Below, in pieces: positions 10,401 to 18,307 of a DNA stretch of 64,000 nt. The position numbers and the translations under genes are program-made. The stretch comes from Flavobacteriales bacterium UBA4466 (GTDB taxonomy: Bacteria > Bacteroidota > Bacteroidia > Flavobacteriales_D > Crocinitomicaceae). Within the stretch, counting starts at the first letter, position 1; each line of letters begins with the position of its first letter. The notes under the pieces were generated by a model. It had not been told where the DNA came from and searched no databases. It saw only the letters and a list, made by a program, of their open reading frames with translations. The stretch spans positions 218,501 through 282,500 of the forward strand of contig CAJJBE010000002.1 of assembly GCA_905182335.1 (NCBI GenBank), read 5' to 3'.

Positions 10401-11664
10401 CGATGATGATTGTACAGATGCAACTGCTGATGACTATTTAGCATATACAGACCCTTGTAACTACGCTGACGTTTTAAATCAAGATACAGATAAAAGCTGG
10501 GCAGGTATTTTAGAAGGTGGTATTGCTCCTCATAAATTAGTTGGATACGAAGCTAGCTACATGCCAATCGCATATGATAATTATGCTGGTGTTAATGTAG
10601 CGCGTCAGCTATCATCATTAAGTTGGTTGCCGAGTGTTGATATCGTTTTTACATCTGATAAAAGTAAATGGACACGTTGCCCAGTTATCGAGCTTGGTAG
10701 AGAAGAGGAATTAAATTTTGGTGGTGCTGCTCCAGGGGAGTTGAGAGCAAGTCCTAGTGTAGATGAGAATGGTGATCCTGATGGTACAGGTAATGGAATG
10801 GGTTGGTTCCCAGGATATGCTATTGATGTTGAATCAGGAGCTCGTTTGTATATGGCTTTTGGTGAGAATTCATTCTTAGTATCTGATAACGGTGCTGACA
10901 TGATTTGGAATCCAACGAATAGGGTAGTTGATAATAATGGTACTCCTATCTTAGGTGGTATGCATGCGTTTTATGTTTTTAGCTTCCAGAATAAGGCGAA
11001 AAATTCATTCTTACAAGCTCAGAATTATCCTGCTTATATTCCTGATGAAGCAAAAAACAATGCAACGAATGAGTTATATAACGATTTCCAAAATATTGCA
11101 TCGAATCAAACTGCAGCTAAGAAAAAAGTTTATAGTAGTATTTCTTGGGTAGGCAACCCTTTATTGGCTCAAGCTCAAACATTGTTATCAACGGATGCAA
11201 CAATTCGATTGAGAGTTAATAAGGAGTATAAAAACTTCTCTAACTCAGCTAATCCAGCCGGTGGTCCAAATGGAGGAAAGCCAATGTATTCATGGGTTAC
11301 TGATGATATCGCTACGCAGCTTGGTAGCTCTGACGAGTTAACGAGTGCTTTAGACTTAATTAATATAGTCCCTAATCCATACTACGCATACTCTCAGTAT
11401 GAAAGAAATAGATTGGATACACGAGTAAAGATTACCAATTTACCAGAAAGATGTACGATTAAAATATACAGCACAAATGGTAAGCTGGTAAGAACATTTA
11501 AGAAAGATAACTCTGTAACTTCAGTTGATTGGGATTTAAATAATCACAAGAACATTCCTATAGCGGGAGGGGTATATTTAATACACGTCGATGTACCTGG
11601 TACGGGGGAGAAGGTATTGAAATTCTTCGGTGGAATGAGGCAAATTGACTTACAAGGGATTTAA
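7441..11664 (+). CDS. Large exported protein with T9SS-like C-terminal domain
   Basis: The 1407-residue protein has a signal peptide (residues 1-23, ending SVSA) and a long Asp/Asn/Gly/Tyr-rich middle with no enzyme motif that I recognise. Near the C-terminus NIVPNPYYAYSQYE opens a beta-sandwich of type A sorting-domain style: TIKIYSTNGKLVRTF, then WDLNNHKNIPIAGGVYLIHV, then KVLKFFGG. Such domains direct proteins through the type IX secretion system. Unusually, the chain continues past the normal final strand with MRQIDLQGI. It lies 20 nt after the TonB receptor, and the PorV-like gene starts 19 nt after its stop codon. I infer a secreted surface protein handled by its own neighbours; substrate and activity are unknown. 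Confidence 0.8.
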   Translation: MKKQIIAIVIGTSTLLMSNSVSAYHTVNDNPGATNSQSQSQFKGANCSPATARLTMSFNDVNALIEQGGSMWTNRATTTAAYEVPAGSGLRVIYAGALWMGGTDVNGQLKLAALTFRSANDFWPGPLTITVGSGNFDPSSPQVAGVVRDFGEANIDADQCAAYDKFFTITKAEVIAFNAWFECENGIQDPADCDDVQAPSNETMNRLTSWPAHGDISRGQDYYLAPFYDNPFNGLDGTYNVEDGDHPWYDDILNRDDIECGVDRRISLFGDETHWWVFNDKGNIHGESNGDPIGMEIRAQAFAFATNDEVNRMTFYNYEMINRGTQTLQDTYFSQYIDADVGYAADDYTGCDVSRGLGYVYNGDNFDENDGGNLGYGDNPPAIGCDFFEGPYQDADGIDNIGPYFDSLNNVEVSPTVSEAIAGNGIVYGGIGVGYSDNIVDNERYGMRRFTYYTNGGGYPHNDPSSAAEFYNYMSGYWQDGSEMYYGGQGFTGTQTTDYMFPADSDPLGWATAGAILNDDWSEVTETNPVGDRRFVQSAGPFVLEPGAVNNITVGIVYGRGSDGSAFGSVEAMKQADTKAQALFDACFRILEPPYAPKLEIQELENQLVLTLSNPPTSNNVDETYYEEDKINIVDPNVDRFYTFEGYQVFQMEDADASISDIFEATSTKSRLVAQCDIKNGISDLVNFEFDEDLGFSIPVEKVNAEDKGIQHSYLLTQDEFAQGDKALVNHKTYYYIAVAYAHNEFKKFDPTDPLSLDGQKTPYIASRLGFDGGAIKSVPAIPHNPSPESDGTIQMVAYGSGPQIKRLDGHGNGSQELELNSTTTTSIVSNGYVENPVYNNGSGPINVKVVDPLNVVDGYFECLFTDYNATTSNAADTADWIINRYSSEGGAFIESVSSKRSIAINNEQIIPGWGISVQINQEKYYFPEGASGDAKSKTTDFLSGTITYTDSSKRWLSAVPDGDGFNAFNWIRSGDYDPTNGTAATDDDDCTDATADDYLAYTDPCNYADVLNQDTDKSWAGILEGGIAPHKLVGYEASYMPIAYDNYAGVNVARQLSSLSWLPSVDIVFTSDKSKWTRCPVIELGREEELNFGGAAPGELRASPSVDENGDPDGTGNGMGWFPGYAIDVESGARLYMAFGENSFLVSDNGADMIWNPTNRVVDNNGTPILGGMHAFYVFSFQNKAKNSFLQAQNYPAYIPDEAKNNATNELYNDFQNIASNQTAAKKKVYSSISWVGNPLLAQAQTLLSTDATIRLRVNKEYKNFSNSANPAGGPNGGKPMYSWVTDDIATQLGSSDELTSALDLINIVPNPYYAYSQYERNRLDTRVKITNLPERCTIKIYSTNGKLVRTFKKDNSVTSVDWDLNNHKNIPIAGGVYLIHVDVPGTGEKVLKFFGGMRQIDLQGI

Positions 11665-11683
11665 TCAGCTAAAACGATTTGAA

Positions 11684-12751
11684 ATGAATAATTCAATATT
11701 TAAAATAAAGAATGCATTAATAGTAGGAGCAGCAATCGTATCTGTTTTTTCTGCTAATGCTGGAAATGAAGATCGTGTTGGTTCTGCTGGTGCATCTCAC
11801 ATGTTAGTTAACCCATGGGCACGAAGTGCAGGAACGGGTGACGCTGGAATTTCTTGCGTAAACGGATTAGAAGCAACATTTACAAATATTGCGGGTCTAG
11901 CTTTTACAGAAAAAACGCAAATAAAATTCAATTATTCAAATTGGATGGGTAATGCTGGGATTTCGTTTAATAGTGCTGGTATCGCACAACGAATTACGGA
12001 GTCTGATGTTATTGCTGTTAGTGTTCAGTCAATGAATTATGGTGATATTCAAGTAACTACTGTGGCAAATCCAGAAGGAAATATTGGTTTCTTCTCACCA
12101 AGAGCAAATGTCTTTAATATAGGTTATGCTAGAGCATTCTCTAGTTCAATTTATGGTGGTATTAATGTTAAAGTGATATCTGAAAGTATTTCAAATTTAA
12201 AGTCTTCAGGGATTGCTATTGATGCCGGTATTAGATACGTAACTGGTGAGCAAGATCAAATTAAATTCGGTATTGCTCTTAAAAATGTTGGCCCTACTGT
12301 AACGTTTAAAGGTGATGGTTTAGCTAATCAAGTGTTCTATACTGCTACTGGTAATGTAGCAACATTACAGCAAAGGTCCGCAAGCTATGAATTACCTTCT
12401 TTATTAGTGATGGGTGGTTCTTATGATTTTATTTTAAATGAGCAAAATAAAATAAATCTTGCACTAGGGTTTACAGCAAATTCATTCTCTGCTGATCAAT
12501 TCCGCTTAGGGTTAGATTATGCTATGACTACTGGAAAAGTTGCTTTTAACTTAAGAGGTGGCTTCGTATATGAAAAAAATCTTTTCAATGATGAAAACAG
12601 ATCTAATGCTTTAGTTGGGCCAACTGCAGGTTTCTCTGTTGATGCTCTAGTAGGTCAAAATAGAAGTGCTTTAGGTATTGAATATGCTACTCGTTTTGCA
12701 GGTGTTTTTGGTATTATCCACACAGTGGGTGCTACTATTAGCTTGAAATAA
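11684..12751 (+). CDS. PorV/PorQ-family outer membrane protein
   Basis: From the ATG at 11684 the product is 355 residues with a signal peptide (about 1-27, ending SANA). An upstream in-frame ATG at 11645 would overlap the previous gene and put 13 residues before the signal, so I reject it. The N-terminus NPWARSAGTGDAGISCVNGLEATFTNIAGLAF is the hallmark of the FadL-like PorV/PorQ family. The rest is a repetitive beta-barrel ending HTVGATISLK. PorV/LptO and PorQ are T9SS outer membrane proteins; PorV binds the C-terminal domains of cargo and shuttles them to the sortase PorU. Its place right behind a T9SS-type protein suggests a dedicated partner. A terminator follows. Confidence 0.85.
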   Translation: MNNSIFKIKNALIVGAAIVSVFSANAGNEDRVGSAGASHMLVNPWARSAGTGDAGISCVNGLEATFTNIAGLAFTEKTQIKFNYSNWMGNAGISFNSAGIAQRITESDVIAVSVQSMNYGDIQVTTVANPEGNIGFFSPRANVFNIGYARAFSSSIYGGINVKVISESISNLKSSGIAIDAGIRYVTGEQDQIKFGIALKNVGPTVTFKGDGLANQVFYTATGNVATLQQRSASYELPSLLVMGGSYDFILNEQNKINLALGFTANSFSADQFRLGLDYAMTTGKVAFNLRGGFVYEKNLFNDENRSNALVGPTAGFSVDALVGQNRSALGIEYATRFAGVFGIIHTVGATISLK

Positions 12752-12777
12752 ACGAATATAAAATATATTGTAATGTG

Positions 12778-12811
12778 CAAGAGAGTCTATTTGGGCTCTC
12801 TTGTTTGGTTT
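12778..12811 (+). terminator. Terminator after the receptor/T9SS/PorV-like operon
   Basis: A 10-bp stem (caagagagtc at 12778-12787 with ggctctcttg at 12794-12803, one G-U pair) and a short loop are followed by a modest T-rich tail. It separates the three-gene surface module from greA. Confidence 0.6.
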
Positions 12812-12828
12812 AATAAATAAGCAGAATA

Positions 12829-13302
12829 ATGTCTCAAATTAACTATTATACAAAGGAAGGTCTACAAAAACTGAAAAATGAATTATCTGAAATGGAAAAT
12901 GTTCAGAGACCTTCAATTTCAGCTCAAATTGGTGAAGCAATTGATAAGGGTGATTTGTCTGAAAATGCTGAGTACGATGCGGCTAAAGAAGCTCAAGGTA
13001 TTTTAGAAACAAAGATTGCTCGGTTAAAGGAGGTCGTTGCTAATGGACGGGTTATCGATGATACTAATATTGATAATACAAAGGTTTTCATTTTATCTAC
13101 AGCTACAATCAAAAACCTGAAGACTAATCAAGAAATGGTACTTACAATTGTTGCTGAAAATGAAGCAGATTTGAAAGCGAAGAAAATCAGTATTGAATCG
13201 CCATTTGGTAAGGGTTTACTAGGGAAGTCTGTTGGTGATTTAGCAGATATTATTACTCCTAATGGTTTATTACAATTTGAAATTATAAAAATCACAAGAT
13301 AA
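12829..13302 (+). CDS. greA: Transcription elongation factor GreA
   Basis: The 157-residue protein has the standard GreA length and layout. The N-terminal antiparallel coiled coil (residues 1-75) opens YYTKEGLQKLKNELSEME, and its tip region GDLSENAEYDAAKE carries the acidic residues that reach the polymerase active site. A C-terminal FKBP-like domain contains SPFGKGLLGKSVGD. GreA stimulates cleavage of backtracked RNA by RNA polymerase. The stop codon overlaps the start of the following HIT gene by one base, so the two are translationally coupled. Confidence 0.97.
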   Translation: MSQINYYTKEGLQKLKNELSEMENVQRPSISAQIGEAIDKGDLSENAEYDAAKEAQGILETKIARLKEVVANGRVIDDTNIDNTKVFILSTATIKNLKTNQEMVLTIVAENEADLKAKKISIESPFGKGLLGKSVGDLADIITPNGLLQFEIIKITR

Positions 13303-13691
13303 TGACTACGCTATTCACTAAAATTATAACTGGTGAAATCCCCTGTCATAAGGTAGCTGAAAATGATAAATTCCTGGCATTTTTAGATATTATGCCTTTG
13401 CGTCTCGGGCACACATTAGTTATTCCAAAAGTAGAAGTTGATTATTTATTCGATATTGAAGATGAGCTACTTGGGGAGATGATAATATTCTCGAAACTGG
13501 TAGCTAAAAAAATTAAAGTCTCTTTTCCATGCAATAGAGTCGGGGTCACTGTAATTGGATTGGAAGTGCCTCATGCGCATATCCATTTAATTCCTATTAA
13601 TGTGTTAGACGACATGAGTTTTTCAAAAGAAAAGTTGAGTTTAAGTTCAGAAGAGCTTAATAGCATTGCCTTGAAGATAGCTGAATCGTAA
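13302..13691 (+). CDS. HIT family protein (histidine-triad nucleotide hydrolase)
   Basis: The 129-residue protein starts TLFTKIITGEIPCHKV and ends its core with VPHAHIHLIPI, the H-x-H-x-H-x-x histidine triad whose middle residue is the nucleophile. HINT-type enzymes hydrolyse nucleoside phosphoramidates and related adducts in the cytoplasm, and many genomes carry one behind greA, as here with a one-base overlap. The physiological substrate cannot be read from the sequence. Confidence 0.93.
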   Translation: MTTLFTKIITGEIPCHKVAENDKFLAFLDIMPLRLGHTLVIPKVEVDYLFDIEDELLGEMIIFSKLVAKKIKVSFPCNRVGVTVIGLEVPHAHIHLIPINVLDDMSFSKEKLSLSSEELNSIALKIAES

Positions 13692-13779
13692 TTTATTAGG
13701 TTTTTTATTTTTTGGTTTGAATTTTGATACTGTAGTACTCTAAAATCTTGTGTTAGTTAATAATATAGTTATAGATATT

Positions 13780-14847
13780 GTGTTAAAAAAGATATTCATT
13801 TTCTTGACTTTTTTGTTTTTTGGTACTGCTGCAAATGCTTTGGAAGTAGAGCCATTAAAAATATTGTTCATTGGGAATAGTTATACACAGATGAATGAAA
13901 TGCCATCTATTTTACAAAAGATGGTTGATAAATCTGGAGAGAAAGCAATTATTGAACGTAATACCAAATCAGGCGCTTCGTTTAAGATCCATTCAGAGCG
14001 TAAAGATATGTATGCTTCAATAAAGAGTCGTAATTGGGATTATGTTGTCTTACAAGGCTATAGTAGAGAGTTGAGTTATACTCCTGAATACATTGATAGT
14101 GCAACGGTTCCATTTGTAAACAAAATCATAGATTCTATCTATGCGAAAAATGCATGTACAAATGTTTTACTCTTCATGACATGGGGTTATGAAGGTGGGT
14201 TCTTGGATCGTGAAGAAGTAAATACATATGAGAAGATGGCGCATAGCATAGAACGTGGCTATCGCTACCTAAGTTCATTGTATAATATTGCAGTTGTTCC
14301 TGTTGGAATGGTGTGGAAATCAGTAAAGCAAAAAAGCGATGAGGACTTATATGTAGCTGATCGCGCTCACCCTAGTGTCAATGGTTCCTATTTAGCTGCA
14401 TGTACTTTTTATAATGTCATCTTTGGTTTCGATTATAATGATAGAGGACTGGTATCAATGGTAACCTCTGATTTTCATTTAGTCATAAGAGAAGAGGTCC
14501 ATAATATTGTAACAGAAAATAGACAGCTTTATAAACTGAATGAGAAGCGATTTATTTTAAGATCTTATATAAGTGATAAGGGTCTGTGCTCATTAACTTT
14601 TTCAAGTTATTTCCCCTTAGCCAACTCTATAAAATGGTCCTTTGGAGACGGCAATAGCTCTACGGCTCTGAAAGGAACGCATGTGTTCAAAAATTCAGGA
14701 ACATATATCGTAAGAATTCAAGTTCAGGAAGATTGTGGCATGAAAATTCAGGAAAGAAGAGTTTATTTTAATAAACCTTCGGAGCTTGAGAAGCTTAAAA
14801 AGAAAAAGTTCAGATTCCCCCGAAAAAAGAAGAAGAAGAAGACTTAA
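13780..14847 (+). CDS. Exported SGNH-like hydrolase with C-terminal PKD domain
   Basis: I choose the GTG at 13780 because it places a clean signal peptide first (MLKKIFIFLTFLFFGTAANA); a GTG at 13750 would only add ten residues. The mature part begins KILFIGNSYTQMNEMP, an SGNH/GDSL block I with catalytic Ser, and reaches ADRAHPSVNGSYLAA, the block V Asp-x-x-His pair. This resembles the DUF4886 branch of SGNH hydrolases. After about residue 255 comes a PKD-like beta-sandwich (IKWSFGDGNSS, HVFKNSGTYIVRIQV). The C-terminus is a short, very basic tail of Lys and Arg. It is probably a periplasmic or surface esterase acting on an acylated glycan, but the substrate is not indicated. The last 4 nt overlap the convergent acyltransferase gene. 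Confidence 0.75.
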   Translation: MLKKIFIFLTFLFFGTAANALEVEPLKILFIGNSYTQMNEMPSILQKMVDKSGEKAIIERNTKSGASFKIHSERKDMYASIKSRNWDYVVLQGYSRELSYTPEYIDSATVPFVNKIIDSIYAKNACTNVLLFMTWGYEGGFLDREEVNTYEKMAHSIERGYRYLSSLYNIAVVPVGMVWKSVKQKSDEDLYVADRAHPSVNGSYLAACTFYNVIFGFDYNDRGLVSMVTSDFHLVIREEVHNIVTENRQLYKLNEKRFILRSYISDKGLCSLTFSSYFPLANSIKWSFGDGNSSTALKGTHVFKNSGTYIVRIQVQEDCGMKIQERRVYFNKPSELEKLKKKKFRFPRKKKKKKT

Positions 14848-16019
14848 GACCTTTTTTTTAGTTTCAATAAACCCAAAATTCTTTTTTTGATTTCATCAAA
14901 GAATTCAAAGTATTTGATAAAGACAACAAATGACGCAATGAATATCACCGATCCAATAATTGCCTCAAGGCCACTGAGTGAATGCTTCATGAATTGATTT
15001 AATCCAATACCGAATATTCCACCATAAAGAATGACAACGTGTATTATGTAAATTGGTAGTGTATTCTGCCCAATCTTAAGAAATAGCTCTCCTTTAAAAT
15101 CTATCCAGCGATCAACAAGCATTAAAATCCCTAAAGCGATAAATACTTGCCCCATTCTACCATAAAGCCATGCATTCCCTACTAGTAATAAGTCTATATT
15201 AATCATCTCTAAGGAATCATCTAAGAAGATACCTATTGGTCTTCCAAAACCATTTAATATGGCTCCTACACTAATAAAAATAAGTGAAAACCAATATTTT
15301 TTAACATAATCTTGAAAGCGAATAATTAAAGCCCCAACCATTCCTCCGTATAAAGTAAATGCCATCCATGGAATAATTGCAAAAACAGACTTTGGCCCGT
15401 GAATAATATTTTGGACTACTTGTGGTGCATTTGTAGGGAAATAGACACCATCACTCACATATTTCATTGAAGGATATAAGCAAAATATCGCCGAACCAGC
15501 AATAAAGTAGTATAGATAGAGAGGCCCTTTGTGGATGAGTTTATACAGGCCGAAAATAAAAAGCAAGAATATGATTCCTATACCAATCGATTGAAGTACA
15601 TGGAATGCATATAGCCATGGGAATTCGTGATTGAATGTATTTGTAATATGACGTATGTTTAATTGTAGCATATAACCCCAAAACAATAATTCTAGCGCTC
15701 TTCTAAATCCTTTCTGAACACGAGGGTTTTTGGCAAAACCAGCTTCTTTATTTCTTGCGAGTAGATACACGAAAACAACTCCGGTAACTACAAAGAAAAG
15801 GGGAGCAGTGAATCCTTTCATAAAATACCACCAATCAAATAAAATGTATCCAGATGTTCCTTTTTCTTTCACCAATGCTATCATTGGTTTAAAATCTTTA
15901 AATGTATGCTCGATGAAGTGACCTTCAAGCATTAAAAGAATAGCAAACGATCTTGCCATGTCGATAAATTTCAATCGAACTTTTGGTTTTGCTATAATTT
16001 CAGTTTGTTCTTCGTGCAT
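14844..16019 (-). CDS. DUF1624/HGSNAT-like multi-pass membrane acyltransferase
   Basis: The 391-residue protein has about ten hydrophobic helices. Near the N-terminus RLKFIDMARSFAILLMLEGH matches the catalytic region of the heparan-alpha-glucosaminide N-acetyltransferase (DUF1624) family, with the conserved Asp-x-x-Arg and a following His. Members transfer acyl groups across membranes onto sugars or lipids; some Bacteroidota forms are called acyltransferase-3-like. No glycan operon is adjacent, so the acceptor is unknown. The gene is convergent with, and overlaps by 4 nt, the SGNH hydrolase gene; an esterase next to an acyltransferase may be coincidence. Confidence 0.72.
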   Translation of the reverse strand: MHEEQTEIIAKPKVRLKFIDMARSFAILLMLEGHFIEHTFKDFKPMIALVKEKGTSGYILFDWWYFMKGFTAPLFFVVTGVVFVYLLARNKEAGFAKNPRVQKGFRRALELLFWGYMLQLNIRHITNTFNHEFPWLYAFHVLQSIGIGIIFLLFIFGLYKLIHKGPLYLYYFIAGSAIFCLYPSMKYVSDGVYFPTNAPQVVQNIIHGPKSVFAIIPWMAFTLYGGMVGALIIRFQDYVKKYWFSLIFISVGAILNGFGRPIGIFLDDSLEMINIDLLLVGNAWLYGRMGQVFIALGILMLVDRWIDFKGELFLKIGQNTLPIYIIHVVILYGGIFGIGLNQFMKHSLSGLEAIIGSVIFIASFVVFIKYFEFFDEIKKRILGLLKLKKRS

Positions 16020-16069
16020 TTTTTTAGTTGAAGCGTAAAAATACGATATTCTGAATAATTGATAGAGAT

Positions 16070-18307
16070 TTACTTTATTTCCGTTGATATATAAAGTTTA
16101 AATTCCTCTTTCGTATTTTTCACTTTTAGAATAATTGACTTTACATTAAACCCAGTTAATGATTTTGTTGTTAACGTTAGTGTAATCTTCGCTGTTTCAT
16201 TTGGTGCTATGACTGACTTAGTTATAGCTGCAGTTAAACAGTCGCAATCACTTTCGTAAGTGTCAATTTCAATGCGTTCTAGCGATTTATTTTTTATGAT
16301 AATTTCTTTTGAAATAATATCTCCTTGTTTTGATTCACCTGCATCTACTACTGGAGTCTTAGTGGTTAAGCAAAATTCAGTGTCACTGGCTAAATAACTG
16401 ACACTTTGGATTTCAATTTTCCGTTCTTTTGCGGCGGATCTTGAATATACTGAGTTTTGAACATCATTCGGATTATCACTCGTTGTTTGATTGGCAGTAT
16501 ATTCTCCAAATGGCACTTGTGAGAAAACTACTTTTGCACCATTCGCAGCAGTTGCGTCTATGTATTTTTCGAATACACCATTGTCATATTCTCGCATGTA
16601 ATTTACAAGAGAAGAAATACGCCTCTTAGTTAAGTTAACGTTGTAGTCTGTTTTGGCTAATGGACTTGCAAATCCTTTTACCGTGATGTTTATTTTGACA
16701 CCGTGATCGAGTTCTTTCAATAATAATCTACGAAAAAACTCCAAATCTGATACGCCTTTATCTACATATTCGATAAAGAAACTTTCAATATCTTCCTTAG
16801 CTTCATCTGCTTTGATACCAGATAATCCCTTTGCGTATTCTTTCTTATACTTATCAATCATTGCAGTATATTGATTATAAGAATTAATGTAATTGACATC
16901 TGTACTTGGTTTTATTGACCTTGGGTCTGGAATATCATTATGGAAATATAGTGTAACGGGCAACCTCTTATTCAATTCAGTCAATGTTTCTTCTTGTGTT
17001 GGTGTAACCTCCTTCTCAGGAGGTGTAATTATAAAGATGTCGCTACAGCATGTTGCGTTTTTACTGTACAGTACACCAAGTCGATTAGAGGTAACGAAAG
17101 CACTGTCTTTATATTTGAAATAATATAAGTCATTAGCAGGACTATTTACTGGGATTCCAGCATTTATTGGTTCCTCCCATTTGGTAGTGAACTCTGAATA
17201 ATGCACATCAAATCCTCCGAACCCATTGTGCCAAGGCGAAGAGAAGTAGAGTCTTTTTTGAATTGGATCCCACCAAGGAGTAATATCACTATCAATCGTA
17301 TTAATTGATTTAATCGATCGAACTTTTCCATATTGATTTCCATTTTTAATAGTACAGTAATAGATGTCTAATCCACCCTTACTATCTTCTCGATTGGCGG
17401 AAAAAAATAACACTTCATCACCATCTATTTCTGCAATAGAAGGCATGGTTGTATTTACTCCTGGTTCATTGATTATTTCACTTAATGAATCTATATAGGT
17501 CCATTTATTATTTGAATATTGCGCGACCATTATTTTACACAAATAATGGTATCCAATTTCACTACACTTACTAAAGTAGAAACGAGTGCCATCTAATGAG
17601 AAGGTTCCATTCCCAGTGTTTAACTTTTTAACAAAAAGTGCTTTTAGTGGTTCAGAGTCTTTAAATGAATTTTTATCAATATCACTAGTATATATAGAGG
17701 TTTTATACTCTTTACTATAGACTTCTTCAGCACTACTTATTGAGTCAGCTCTTAAGCTTGAAAATATCAATTGATTGTTGTAGACAGTATGACCGAATTC
17801 TGAATTTTTAGTATTTACACTTTCTGGAAGTTGCTCTAGTCGACTTTTTGAAGTATCAAGAATTGCAGATTTAGCCCAAACCGTACTTTCTATTTCTTTC
17901 TTTGCTTTTTGATAATTATAACTTTTCTTGTTCTTATAGGACTTCTTTTTTACTCGCTTAAAGGTTTCTAAAGCAATGTTATATTTAGCATTTTGCTTCT
18001 GCATTAAACCTAAATTCAACAAGCTTTCTGGGTATATTCTGGCTTCTTCACGACCATAGACTTTTGCATAATAGAATTCAGCCTTTCGGTAATCTTTATA
18101 TGCTCTTGCAGTTTCGGCATATTTCCATAGAATATCAACGGAATTTGAATCCAATTCCATTGCCTTTTCATAATATTCCATCGCATAGAAATAATCGCCC
18201 TTATCGAATTGCTCTTGGGCAAACTCAAGGTGTTTCTTCAAGTTGTTTTGACCAAGTAGAGCACTTGAAAATCCAATAAATATGATTGCTAGATATAATC
18301 TGGACAT
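16070..18307 (-). CDS. TPR/PD40/OmpA outer membrane protein with C-terminal DUF1573 domain (PorE-like)
   Basis: The 745-residue protein has a signal peptide (ending LLGQ, about residue 19), then TPR-like helices (residues 22-130, FDKGDYFYAMEYYEKAMELD). PD40/WD40-like propeller strands follow (YFSKCSEIGYHYLCKI, VLFFSANREDSKGGLDIYYC, LYFSSPWHNGFGGFDVHYS). Next comes an OmpA-type domain (VKGFASPLAKTDYNVNLTKRR, near 545-640), and finally a DUF1573 immunoglobulin-like domain (about 655-745, ESDCDCLTAAITKSVIAPNE). TPR-PD40-OmpA proteins include PorE of the T9SS, which tethers the machinery to peptidoglycan. The canonical Asp of the OmpA GxTD loop is replaced here (GFASP). The gene overlaps porP/sprF by 19 nt, so the two are almost certainly co-expressed. 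Confidence 0.82.
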   Translation of the reverse strand: MSRLYLAIIFIGFSSALLGQNNLKKHLEFAQEQFDKGDYFYAMEYYEKAMELDSNSVDILWKYAETARAYKDYRKAEFYYAKVYGREEARIYPESLLNLGLMQKQNAKYNIALETFKRVKKKSYKNKKSYNYQKAKKEIESTVWAKSAILDTSKSRLEQLPESVNTKNSEFGHTVYNNQLIFSSLRADSISSAEEVYSKEYKTSIYTSDIDKNSFKDSEPLKALFVKKLNTGNGTFSLDGTRFYFSKCSEIGYHYLCKIMVAQYSNNKWTYIDSLSEIINEPGVNTTMPSIAEIDGDEVLFFSANREDSKGGLDIYYCTIKNGNQYGKVRSIKSINTIDSDITPWWDPIQKRLYFSSPWHNGFGGFDVHYSEFTTKWEEPINAGIPVNSPANDLYYFKYKDSAFVTSNRLGVLYSKNATCCSDIFIITPPEKEVTPTQEETLTELNKRLPVTLYFHNDIPDPRSIKPSTDVNYINSYNQYTAMIDKYKKEYAKGLSGIKADEAKEDIESFFIEYVDKGVSDLEFFRRLLLKELDHGVKINITVKGFASPLAKTDYNVNLTKRRISSLVNYMREYDNGVFEKYIDATAANGAKVVFSQVPFGEYTANQTTSDNPNDVQNSVYSRSAAKERKIEIQSVSYLASDTEFCLTTKTPVVDAGESKQGDIISKEIIIKNKSLERIEIDTYESDCDCLTAAITKSVIAPNETAKITLTLTTKSLTGFNVKSIILKVKNTKEEFKLYISTEIK

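Noticed and set aside
11645..11683. Upstream ATG for the PorV-like gene.
   Set aside because: It overlaps the preceding gene and puts 13 non-signal residues before the signal peptide.
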